Positions 5,564 through 12,102 of a stretch of DNA of 14,217 nucleotides are shown piece by piece. Source of the stretch: JAAYXU01 sp050942555 (lineage in GTDB: Bacteria; Bacillota; Clostridia; Christensenellales; UMGS416); the NCBI GenBank assembly GCA_050942555.1, contig JBMNNN010000032.1, positions 1 through 14,217 on the forward strand, given 5' to 3'. Position 1 is the first letter of the stretch. Every line of letters starts with the position of its first letter. The notes under the pieces are model-generated. The model ran no database searches, was not told where the DNA came from, and saw nothing but the letters and a program-made list of their open reading frames with translations. The translations under genes and the position numbers were made by a program.

Positions 5564-5948
5564 CGCTGTCCGCCTCCTTTTCCTCATGCCAATCGGCGAT
5601 GATGCGGGCGGCCTCCTCCACCGGAAGCTCGCCCCGTCTGACCTTTTCGAGCACGTCATCGGGCTCGTCGTCGGACGCCAGTCCCAGTGCCTCCAGTATT
5701 TCATCGAGCCGCGAGCGCACGGTGGGATAGGATATGCCCAGCTCCTTGCCCATCTCTCGGATATTGCCCCGGCTGGCCAGAAAAACCCTGACAAACCGGA
5801 TCTGCTCCTCCGTAAGGCTGCCCAGGAGCCCGGGCGTGAACCGGCCCTCCAGCCGTGCGCCGCAGTCCTGGCACTTGACCTGTGTCACCGTGAATGCTCC
5901 GCCGCATACCGGGCATGTGCCCGGGACAGGATACTGCCTGAATGCCAT
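5556..5948 (-). CDS. DUF2089-family zinc-ribbon/HTH protein
   Basis: 130 residues. An N-terminal zinc ribbon (Cys12, Cys15, Cys26, Cys29) is followed by a helical segment at about 46-90 resembling a sigma-region-4/HTH fold (NIREMGKELGISYPTVRSRL), then a C-terminal two-helix motif (DVLEKVRRGELPVEEAARI, about 98-116). This is the architecture of DUF2089 proteins, thought to be DNA-binding. The C-terminal motif is nearly the same as the N-terminal motif of the next gene, so the two proteins may bind through it or share a ligand. It starts at ATG 5948 with AGGAGG (5955-5960) 6 nt upstream. The promoter (5977-6005) carries a dyad over the -10 box, suggesting autoregulation. Confidence 0.88.
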   Translation of the reverse strand: MAFRQYPVPGTCPVCGGAFTVTQVKCQDCGARLEGRFTPGLLGSLTEEQIRFVRVFLASRGNIREMGKELGISYPTVRSRLDEILEALGLASDDEPDDVLEKVRRGELPVEEAARIIADWHEEKEADSDE

Positions 5949-5975
5949 AGCGATCCTCCTTGTGGTTGGTATGGT

Positions 5976-5988
5976 TAGCATAATGCTA
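5976..5988. promoter_or_regulatory. operator-like dyad TAGCAT-A-ATGCTA
   Basis: A 13-nt inverted repeat with perfect 6-bp arms contains the -10 hexamer (5982-5977) of the DUF2089 promoter. A protein bound here would block RNA polymerase. The DUF2089 protein itself is the obvious candidate, by inference only. Confidence 0.5.
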
Positions 5989-6005
5989 TAGTTTTAAATT
6001 GTCAA
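5977..6005 (-). promoter_or_regulatory. promoter of the DUF2089/repeat-protein operon
   Basis: Leftward, TTGACA (6005-6000), a 17-nt spacer and TATGCT (5982-5977). AT-rich inverted repeats lie just upstream of the -35 box (6016-6046). Confidence 0.7.
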
Positions 6006-6015
6006 TAGTTTGATT

Positions 6016-6046
6016 AAATAATTCAATTATTTCATTAGAATAATTA
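6016..6046. repeat. AT-rich nested inverted repeats upstream of the DUF2089 promoter
   Basis: AAATAATT-C-AATTATTT (6016-6032) is a perfect 17-nt inverted repeat, and a third copy of the arm, AATAATT, follows at 6039-6045. They occupy about -45 to -75 relative to the leftward start, where an UP element or an activator/repressor site would sit. The surrounding intergenic DNA (5990-6080) is far more AT-rich than its neighbours. Confidence 0.4.
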
Positions 6047-6155
6047 ATGACGTACTAAATATTTATAATCAGCGTGATAAAACCATTCGTTGGCGTGAAT
6101 GACTCCTCTCCCGAGTCGGCGAAGCAGCAAGTTATTCGCGACCACGCATAAGCTA
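6047..6155. other. intergenic DNA, no gene recognised
   Basis: Between the two divergent promoters I find no ORF with an RBS and no recognisable RNA. The only local structure is a 5-bp hairpin GACTC/GAGTC (6101-6117). Confidence 0.5.
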
Positions 6156-6184
6156 TTGACATTGTTTGTATAATACCATATGCT
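6156..6184 (+). promoter_or_regulatory. promoter of the ABC transporter operon
   Basis: TTGACA (6156-6161), a 17-nt spacer and TATGCT (6179-6184). Both hexamers and the spacing are identical to those of the divergent DUF2089 promoter. A TATAAT inside the spacer (6169-6174) has no suitable -35. The untranslated leader would be about 155 nt. Confidence 0.65.
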
Positions 6185-6266
6185 GGGACGGGTGGGTATT
6201 GATTCTACGGGCGGCTATATCCTAGACAGAAGGGCAATTGCCTGAACCATTTGCGACCGCACAAAT

Positions 6267-6294
6267 AAGGTTTAGTTAAAGACTTAAAAACCTT
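6267..6294 (+). promoter_or_regulatory. leader hairpin upstream of the ABC ATPase
   Basis: AAGGTTT (6267-6273) pairs with AAACCTT (6288-6294), with a small inner stem AGT/ACT. A T-rich stretch (ttcggtttattta) follows. It might be a weak attenuator in the long leader, but the tail is interrupted and the stem is AT-rich. Confidence 0.3.
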
Positions 6295-6348
6295 TTCGGT
6301 TTATTTATGGCTCCGTAACGCGGGCATTACGCACAGGGGATCAATGAT

Positions 6349-7068
6349 ATGTTGCTTCGATTTGAAAAGGTATCCTATTCCTATCCTGAAGTATTAGCGC
6401 TTGATGGCGTCTCCTTTAAAGTAGCGCGCGGTGAAATCGTAGGCCTGATCGGAGCAAACGGCGCAGGCAAGACCACAGCCCTCCTGCACATCGTCCGCTT
6501 CTTAAAGCCTCAAAGCGGCATCATTCAAATAGACGGCACCGATATTTTCAGGATTAAGAACGAGGATTTCCCTGTCTCCTATATCCCGGACACCCCAGTG
6601 TTCTATGAGGAGCTTACCCTGCTGGAGCATTTGCATTTCGTCAAAGCGCTTTACCCGGATAAACAGCTGTCTGCTAACGAAGTCATCGACAGATTGGAAC
6701 TCCATGAGCATCTGCACAAAGTGCCGTCGGCTCTGTCCAGAGGAACCAGGCAAAAGCTGATGATTGCGCTGGCGCTCTTAAGAGATTACGAGCTGCTGAT
6801 CGCCGATGAGCCCTTCAGCGGGCTGGACCCCAAACAAATCAGCGTTTTCAGGCACATATTGACAGAATGCAGGCAGGAAAAAAAGGCCGTGCTTTTATCT
6901 ACGCATTTGCTTAATATGGTGGATGGGATCTGTGACCGATATATTATGCTGCACCGGGGCAGGCTGATCGCTTGCGGTACGGTGCAGGATATTGTGCAGC
7001 GACACTCCCTCAGCCCTGACAGTACGCTGGAGCAGGTCTATCTGGCTCTTGTTGGGAGGGAAAAATGA
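6349..7068 (+). CDS. ABC transporter ATP-binding protein
   Basis: 239 residues, the size of a stand-alone ABC ATPase. Walker A is GANGAGKT (35-42), the signature LSRGTRQK (129-136), Walker B LLIADEP with Glu154 catalytic, D-loop SGLD, and H-loop His186 in STHLL. The usual Q-loop position reads SYIPDTPVFYEELT, a form common in ABC-2 type exporters such as those handling peptides or antibiotics. The start at ATG 6349 has AGGGGA 8 nt upstream. Its stop overlaps the permease start (ATGA). Lower GC than its neighbours suggests separate history. Substrate unknown; export or self-protection is inferred. Confidence 0.94.
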   Translation: MLLRFEKVSYSYPEVLALDGVSFKVARGEIVGLIGANGAGKTTALLHIVRFLKPQSGIIQIDGTDIFRIKNEDFPVSYIPDTPVFYEELTLLEHLHFVKALYPDKQLSANEVIDRLELHEHLHKVPSALSRGTRQKLMIALALLRDYELLIADEPFSGLDPKQISVFRHILTECRQEKKAVLLSTHLLNMVDGICDRYIMLHRGRLIACGTVQDIVQRHSLSPDSTLEQVYLALVGREK

Positions 7069-8345
7069 TCCCGGTGTATGGCGCCATCATCAGGCATAAA
7101 TTGAGAACAGCCAGAGGGCTACTCAGGCATTTCTGGCCTACACTCCTGGGCCTGCTGCTGGGCGTCGTTTTTTTAGGCTACCGGCTTTTGATCGTGGCGA
7201 TGGGCGGCGGCATCGGAAACGCTCTCGAGCCGCAGTCAATTTTTTACCTGCATTGTGCCTGCATACTGCTGAATGGTTACCGCGTGCTGTTGAAAAAAAA
7301 TCCCGTGATCAGGGTAAATGCGGCGACGCTGCATTTCCTGTATAACACCCCCTGTTATCAAAAAATTATCGCGGCGGAATATATATGGTCTCTGTTAAAA
7401 AACATGCTGGCCGCCATGTTGCTGGCAGCGTTGATACACGGCTTCCGATACGATATTCTGTTTTTCCGGGATTTTCTGCTGTTGTCGGGCTATCTGTATT
7501 CCGGGATTCTGCTGTCGTGGATTTCCTATCATGGCGAGGGGAAGCCGCGCCGGGCGGCGATTGCCGGTTACTTTCTCTCATCCATCGGACTGGCTGTAAA
7601 TATAGGCGCTGTGCGCTTCACCCTCATTGGATGTGTTGCTGCCTGGGCGGTTTATTATGCGTTTTTCGGTACGATGCGCTATAATATGATCAAATTTCGC
7701 AGAGATATCGCCTTTATTGATGAAAATACATCGAGCGCCAGCCGATATGATCTGGTAAAAATGTCGCAGATCACAGCCGAATACAATGCGAATCGCGATC
7801 GGCGTTTTTTGCTCTACCATCTGCCCATCAATAAGCACAATGCGATCTTGTTTAAATGTCTTATCGAAACCATCAGAGCCGGTAACCGTATCTGGATCAT
7901 TCTTCTTTCGTTGCTGCTCGCCGGCACAGTGGTAACCCGGACGACGATATTCGCAGGGATACCGATCATCGGAGATCCCGCCATGGCGCCGGCAATCGGC
8001 GTCCTGCTAATCATGACCGTATATGCCAATGTCGGGGAGATGCTGAAAAAGCATATGAATACGCTGCTGGAAAAACACAGGCAGGGCCTGTTCCTTCCGG
8101 TCGGGACCAAGCGCGTATTATCCAGCTATATCCTTATGGGCGGTATGATTCACCTTGCGCTCACCGCTCTGGTCGGACTGCTGATGGCGAGCAGGGGCTA
8201 TTTTCTGCTGTTGTTTTATGCGCTGTACAGCATCGCGTTTGCTTTTGACATTTTTATTGAAGCAAATACGTACAGATTAAAACAGTTCATTCAAACGGTA
8301 ATACGGATCCTGTCGGTTATGGCGGGTTTCCTTTTCGTCGCATGA
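7065..8345 (+). CDS. ABC transporter permease, polytopic membrane protein
   Basis: 426 residues with roughly nine to ten hydrophobic segments, near residues 25-46, 56-72, 106-125, 132-153, 165-183, 185-202, 276-298, 306-322, 354-374, 377-395 and 408-425 (some may be re-entrant). A cytoplasmic basic loop lies at about 205-270. I recognise no named permease family, but the 4-nt ATGA overlap with an ABC ATPase makes it the membrane partner. No extracellular domain of the MacB/FtsX kind is evident, so it resembles an ABC-2 or bacitracin/lantibiotic-exporter type subunit. The substrate cannot be told from sequence. Confidence 0.85.
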   Translation: MIPVYGAIIRHKLRTARGLLRHFWPTLLGLLLGVVFLGYRLLIVAMGGGIGNALEPQSIFYLHCACILLNGYRVLLKKNPVIRVNAATLHFLYNTPCYQKIIAAEYIWSLLKNMLAAMLLAALIHGFRYDILFFRDFLLLSGYLYSGILLSWISYHGEGKPRRAAIAGYFLSSIGLAVNIGAVRFTLIGCVAAWAVYYAFFGTMRYNMIKFRRDIAFIDENTSSASRYDLVKMSQITAEYNANRDRRFLLYHLPINKHNAILFKCLIETIRAGNRIWIILLSLLLAGTVVTRTTIFAGIPIIGDPAMAPAIGVLLIMTVYANVGEMLKKHMNTLLEKHRQGLFLPVGTKRVLSSYILMGGMIHLALTALVGLLMASRGYFLLLFYALYSIAFAFDIFIEANTYRLKQFIQTVIRILSVMAGFLFVA

Positions 8346-8368
8346 GCTCTATGTATCGATATATTTTA

Positions 8369-8390
8369 TGTCGGAAGCCCGACAAGTTTT
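8369..8390 (+). terminator. weak terminator after the ABC operon
   Basis: TGTCGG-AAGC-CCGACA, a 6-bp perfect stem, followed by AGTTTT. Short T-run, so termination is probably partial. Confidence 0.45.
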
Positions 8391-8412
8391 GCGATCGAGT
8401 TTATGAAATCCA

Positions 8413-8440
8413 TTGATTTATCGCACTGGGAAATGATAAT
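8413..8440 (+). promoter_or_regulatory. probable promoter of ydjI
   Basis: TTGATT (8413-8418), a 16-nt spacer and GATAAT (8435-8440), about 40 nt before the chosen start of ydjI. TAATAT at an 18-nt spacing is an alternative -10. Confidence 0.5.
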
Positions 8441-8479
8441 ATAGGGCTATCCATGGAAAAAGGGAAGGATGGGGTGCGG

Positions 8480-9598
8480 ATGGGCATTTTCAGCTTTATT
8501 AAGAGCCAGTTTATCGAGGTCATCGAGTGGACCGACGACGCGCGCGACACGATGGTATATCAGTTCCCGGTACGGGGCAAGGAAATCAAGATGGGCGCGC
8601 AGCTGACGGTGCGTCCGTCCCAGGCGGCGGTGTTCGTCAACGAAGGGCAGATCGCCGACGTATTTGGTCCCGGCCGCTACGAGCTCACAACCCAGAATAT
8701 GCCGATACTCACAAAGCTCAAGTCGTGGAAATACGGATTCAATTCGCCGTTCAAGGCCGAGGTGTATTTCGTCAATACGCGGCAGTTCACCGATCAGAAG
8801 TGGGGCACGATGAACCCGATCATGATGCGGGACGCCGAGTTTGGCATGCTGCGTCTGCGGGCCTACGGCATCTATTCGTTCCGCGTGGAAGACCCCGGCA
8901 AGTTCATGACCGAGGCGTTCGGCACCAGCGCGCTGTTTACGCTGGAGGGCATCACCGGGCAGCTCAAGCGCTCGATCGTATCGGGCATATCGGATCTTCT
9001 GGGAGAGTTTAATAAACCGGCGCTGGATCTGGCGATGTACTATGACGAGCTCAGCGCCGACGCATGCGCGCGTGTGCAGCAGCGTTTCGAGCCGTTCGGG
9101 CTCAAAATCGAGTCGCTGTACATCGAAAACATATCGCTTCCCGAGGAAGTCGAAAAGGTGCTCGATCAGCGCACGTCGATGGGCGTGATCGGCAATATGG
9201 GCACGTTCACGCAGTACCAGGCAGCCCAGGCCATACGCGAGGCCGCCCGCAACGAGGGCGGCGGACTGGCGGGCGCGGGCGTGGGACTGGGCGCGGGCGC
9301 GGCGCTGGGCCAGGCGTTCGCGGGCGCGATGAACCAGCCTGCCGCGCCTCCGGCCGCGGCGACAGTCTGCCCGCACTGCGCCGCGCAGGCCCCGGCCGAC
9401 GCGAAATTCTGCCCCGGCTGCGGCAAGGTGCTCAAGCAGCCCGAAGCCGCGTGCGCGGCGTGCGGCAAGCCGGTCGGAGCCGATGCGAAGTTCTGCCCGC
9501 ACTGCGGCGCGAGCCAGCAGGGCGCCAAGTGCCCCGGCTGCGGAGCCGAGACTGCGCCCGGCGCGAAGTTCTGTCCGGGGTGTGGCGAGAAGCTGTAG
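8480..9598 (+). CDS. ydjI: YdjI-like SPFH-domain protein with C-terminal zinc ribbons
   Basis: 372 residues. The N-terminus MGIFSFIKSQFIEVIEW and the following VFVNEGQIADVFGPGRYEL are characteristic of YdjI-type SPFH (stomatin/flotillin-related) proteins, also labelled virion core proteins. The SPFH region spans about 1-230. A Gly/Ala-rich hinge (about 260-295) leads to six CxxC pairs (Cys297/300, 311/314, 325/328, 339/342, 351/354, 365/368), i.e. three zinc ribbons. I chose ATG 8480 over ATG 8453 because it gives the family's usual N-terminus and has AAGGA upstream. In Bacillus subtilis YdjI works with PspA, YdjG and YdjH at the membrane. Here a YdjG-like gene follows after 20 nt, but pspA and ydjH are absent. 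Confidence 0.9.
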   Translation: MGIFSFIKSQFIEVIEWTDDARDTMVYQFPVRGKEIKMGAQLTVRPSQAAVFVNEGQIADVFGPGRYELTTQNMPILTKLKSWKYGFNSPFKAEVYFVNTRQFTDQKWGTMNPIMMRDAEFGMLRLRAYGIYSFRVEDPGKFMTEAFGTSALFTLEGITGQLKRSIVSGISDLLGEFNKPALDLAMYYDELSADACARVQQRFEPFGLKIESLYIENISLPEEVEKVLDQRTSMGVIGNMGTFTQYQAAQAIREAARNEGGGLAGAGVGLGAGAALGQAFAGAMNQPAAPPAAATVCPHCAAQAPADAKFCPGCGKVLKQPEAACAACGKPVGADAKFCPHCGASQQGAKCPGCGAETAPGAKFCPGCGEKL

Positions 9599-9618
9599 TC
9601 GGGAAAGGGGAGCGGCCG

Positions 9619-10728
9619 ATGTCTGAGCAGAATGCCGATCCGGATGTAACCCAGAAAAAAACCGACCATTTCCCCTGCCCGTCCTGCGGCGGGAATATGC
9701 ATTTCGATCCGGAGTCGGGCAACATGAGCTGCCAGTACTGCGGCAACGTCGTTCCGTTCGGCAAGAGGGACGACGAGATACTGGAGTATGATCTCTTCTC
9801 GGCCGAAGCCGACGGGGAGGACGGGAACTGGGGCGCAAAGACCATCAGCATCAAGTGCCAGAACTGCGGCGCGCAGACGGCGGTCGACAAGGAGAGCATC
9901 GCGAAGTTCTGCGCGTTCTGCGGCTCCTCCCATATACTTAAGGAGCAGGAGGTCCGGGGTATCGCGCCCGAGTCGCTCATACCTTTCTCAATCACCGGGA
10001 AAAAGGCCCGCGAGTCGTTTCGGGCCTGGATCCGGAAGCGCTTTTTCGCGCCCAACGCGCTCCGGCGGGAAAGTGTCTTCGGATCGCTTACCGGCGCTTA
10101 CGTGCCCTACTGGACCTATGACGCCGACACGTACTATACATTTACCGCGCAGGCGGGCGACTACTACTATGTGACGCAGACGCGGTATGTGAACGGGAAA
10201 AGACAAACCCACCAGGTGCGAAAGATACGCTGGCGCTTTGTAAATGGAAGCGGGCAGGAGTATTTCAACGACGTGCCAGTTTCCGCCACGCGAAAAATGG
10301 ACGGCGCACTGGTGCGCAGGCTGGAGCCCTTCCCGTTCGCGCAGCTCGTACCCTATCAGCCCGAATACCTGTCAGGGTTTGTGGCCGAGCGATACAGCGT
10401 CTCGCTGGCCGAGGGCTGGGGCGCAGCCAAGAACGAGATACGCAACCGTCTGGAGTCGATCGTACGCAGAAGCATCCATGCCGACGAGGTCCGCAATATA
10501 CACATCGTGACAAACTACAAACAGGTGCTCTATAAGCACCTGCTGGTCCCGGTCTGGATATCGTCCTACCAGTACCGCGGCAGGATATACCAGTATATCG
10601 TCAACGGCGCGACCGGCAAGGTAGCCGGCAGAACGCCGGTGAGCGCGCTGAAAGTCACCGTCGCGGTACTGCTGGGTCTGGCGGCTGTGGCGCTGGCTGT
10701 GTGGCTGTATATGCGCTTTGGCGGGTAA
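9619..10728 (+). CDS. YdjG-like double zinc-ribbon membrane protein
   Basis: 369 residues. Two N-terminal zinc ribbons (Cys20/23/38/41 and Cys80/83/98/101) are followed by a Tyr/Trp-rich domain (about 115-340, e.g. YVPYWTYDADTYY) and one C-terminal transmembrane helix near 345-365, with only a few residues after it. The tail-anchored layout leaves most of the protein on one side of the membrane, probably cytoplasmic. This matches TFIIB-type zinc-ribbon proteins such as YdjG, often misannotated as PriA-like helicases; no helicase motif exists here. Start at ATG 9619 with AGGGGAG 6 nt upstream, 20 nt after ydjI. It likely anchors YdjI at the membrane, by analogy. No terminator follows. Confidence 0.82.
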   Translation: MSEQNADPDVTQKKTDHFPCPSCGGNMHFDPESGNMSCQYCGNVVPFGKRDDEILEYDLFSAEADGEDGNWGAKTISIKCQNCGAQTAVDKESIAKFCAFCGSSHILKEQEVRGIAPESLIPFSITGKKARESFRAWIRKRFFAPNALRRESVFGSLTGAYVPYWTYDADTYYTFTAQAGDYYYVTQTRYVNGKRQTHQVRKIRWRFVNGSGQEYFNDVPVSATRKMDGALVRRLEPFPFAQLVPYQPEYLSGFVAERYSVSLAEGWGAAKNEIRNRLESIVRRSIHADEVRNIHIVTNYKQVLYKHLLVPVWISSYQYRGRIYQYIVNGATGKVAGRTPVSALKVTVAVLLGLAAVALAVWLYMRFGG

Positions 10729-11004
10729 TCAGCCGAACAGCGAGCGGATGATCTGCCGCGCGTCCTTGTCAACCACGCGGTACTTGATCTCCTGGCCGTT
10801 GCGCCGCCCGACGATGATGCCGGCGGTTTTCAGCTTCGAAAGGTGCGCCGAAACGCTTGGCTGCGGGATCCCCAGCTGTTGCTGCAGGTTTGTGACGTTG
10901 TATGTGTTGTTGAGCAATCCCCGGATGATGCATAGGCGGTGTGGATGAGACATCGCCTTAAGCTTATCCGACAGTTCCAGCACCCGATTCATATCCTGGG
11001 TCAT
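10729..11004 (-). CDS. ArsR-family winged-helix regulator
   Basis: 91 residues, typical for a minimal ArsR/SmtB-type repressor. The helix-turn-helix lies at about 38-62 (NLQQQLGIPQPSVSAHLSKL), followed by the wing (GIIVGRRNGQEIKYRV). The metal-binding ELCVCDL-type motif of arsenic sensors is absent. The only cysteine is in HPHRLCIIRGLL near residue 25, so metal sensing by the classic site is unlikely. ATG 11004 has AAGGAG (11013-11018) 8 nt upstream. Its stop codon directly abuts the stop of the convergent YdjG-like gene. No target gene is adjacent in the same orientation; autoregulation or control in trans is possible. Confidence 0.9.
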   Translation of the reverse strand: MTQDMNRVLELSDKLKAMSHPHRLCIIRGLLNNTYNVTNLQQQLGIPQPSVSAHLSKLKTAGIIVGRRNGQEIKYRVVDKDARQIIRSLFG

Positions 11005-11040
11005 TTTCGATGCTCCTTTACATAGCGGTTCTTTTGTATG

Positions 11041-11102
11041 AATCCGTCAGAATATTTCTATTATTCCGAATATCTCAGGCATATATACCAATCCGTACCA
11101 AT
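11041..11102. repeat. short repeats upstream of the ArsR gene
   Basis: TACCAAT occurs at 11086-11092 and 11096-11102, exactly 10 bp apart (one helical turn). AATCCGT occurs at 11041-11047 and 11090-11096. GAATATT and GAATATC appear between them. The arrangement suggests protein-binding sites, but I cannot place a convincing promoter with them. The rest of 11019-11246 is AT-rich with no gene seen. Confidence 0.35.
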
Positions 11103-11246
11103 TTTGCTCGTGCTTCAATATAATAATAAGCAAATATATTTTTTTGAAACAGGATCGTTCTTAAATTTAAAAAGGATACCCGCGATACGTACCGTTCGGA
11201 CGAATCGTCATGTTTGATTTCTATATTATTTAAACGGCGAATTCAG

Positions 11247-11283
11247 AAAACAAAACCCGGCCCCTTCATGGAAAGAGGCCGGG
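11247..11283 (-). terminator. intrinsic terminator of the pilus operon
   Basis: Leftward, CCCGGCC ... GGCCGGG (11283-11277 with 11262-11256) closes an imperfect inner helix and is followed by TTTTGTTTT (11255-11247). It begins 12 nt after the pilO stop codon. Confidence 0.85.
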
Positions 11284-11295
11284 CAGACGCGCTAA

Positions 11296-12102
11296 TCAAT
11301 TCGTCGGCGCGGGCGTCGCGGTCGGCTCGGGATAGTACCAGGGCACAGGCTCGGGTATCGGGAACAGATCAGGATTGCTGTATACGCCGTCCATGAACGG
11401 GTATTCGGCATTGGGATCGACCGGCCCGGGGAACGAGAAGAACTCGATGCTCAGATGCACCTCCAAGAGGTACGGGCGCACCATCTCGGGCTCGATGACT
11501 GCCTCGGTCTCCCCGTCGTCGGGCTCGTCGCCGGGCTCGTCATCCGTTTCGTCGCCGTTCGGCTCGGGCTCGCCGATCGTGTCTACGGGCTTCAGATCCT
11601 GATCATTCACCTTCGAGGTGACGGTCATGTTCAGTATGCGGTTGCGGTATGGCGCTTCCTCGAGCGTCTTGAGTATCGTGAGCAGGTTATCATAGCTCGT
11701 GGACAGCGTTACGGTAGCCCGGCTGATCTGGCAGTAGCCGAGCGATTGCGTCTCGGGTATGAACTGTATGTTGCGGTTCGTGGAGAGCTGCTCCGCGCCG
11801 CCCGATCCGGTCAGGCACTCCTCCAGGAACACGAGCAGCCTCGCCTCGTCGACGCCCACCGGGATCGAGCCGATCTGCCCCTCCAGCTCGGACGTGAGCT
11901 GCTCGATCTGCGCGGCCTGCGCGTCCAGCTGGGCTTTTTCGAGCTTCTCGCGGTTGAGCTGCTGGCGGTGGTCGTTTATCGAGGTCTCCAGCATCGTGGC
12001 CTTAGTCTCGTAGGGCTTATAGAAATAATTGTAGTAGAGAAATCCCGCCAGCGCGATGACGGCGATCGCCAGCAGCACGGTTTCGCGTTTGCTAAGCTTC
12101 AT
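11296..12102 (-). CDS. pilO: PilO-like type IV pilus alignment-complex protein
   Basis: 268 residues. A short basic N-terminus, one transmembrane helix (about 9-28), a coiled coil (about 34-76) and an extracytoplasmic alpha/beta domain (about 80-170 and 208-224) match PilO, which pairs with PilN to link the pilus motor to the cell surface. Unusual are an acidic Asp/Glu/Pro-rich insert (about 177-204, e.g. GDETDDEPGDEPDDGETE) in the globular part and a Pro-rich tail (about 225-268). It overlaps pilN by 4 nt (ATGA); GGGAGG lies 9 nt upstream of ATG 12102. Sequence identity to PilO is weak; the call rests on topology and position. Confidence 0.8.
   Translation of the reverse strand: MKLSKRETVLLAIAVIALAGFLYYNYFYKPYETKATMLETSINDHRQQLNREKLEKAQLDAQAAQIEQLTSELEGQIGSIPVGVDEARLLVFLEECLTGSGGAEQLSTNRNIQFIPETQSLGYCQISRATVTLSTSYDNLLTILKTLEEAPYRNRILNMTVTSKVNDQDLKPVDTIGEPEPNGDETDDEPGDEPDDGETEAVIEPEMVRPYLLEVHLSIEFFSFPGPVDPNAEYPFMDGVYSNPDLFPIPEPVPWYYPEPTATPAPTN

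Noticed and set aside
4412..5602. Rightward 396-codon ORF across the repeat-protein gene
   Set aside because: It is the antisense of GC-biased repeats; its product is a low-complexity His/Val/Ala/Asp pattern with no RBS, while the opposite strand has clear domains, an RBS and a terminator.
6016..6046. AT-rich repeats as a mobile-element end or origin
   Set aside because: No transposase, no target-site duplication and no DnaA-box cluster; better read as a regulatory region.
9064..9618. N-terminal extension of the YdjG-like protein into ydjI
   Set aside because: The upstream part is Arg/Gly-rich out-of-frame translation of ydjI; the zinc-ribbon protein has a proper RBS at 9606-9612 and starts at 9619.
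8447..9838. Leftward 463-codon ORF across ydjI and the YdjG-like gene
   Set aside because: Arg-rich composition typical of an antisense frame of GC-rich coding DNA; it spans two well-supported genes and has no RBS.
11103..11160. Rightward promoter and small gene in the AT-rich stretch before the pilus terminator
   Set aside because: TTGAAA near 11147 has no acceptable -10 partner, and the only ORF (11214-11396) lacks an RBS and runs antisense into the end of pilO.
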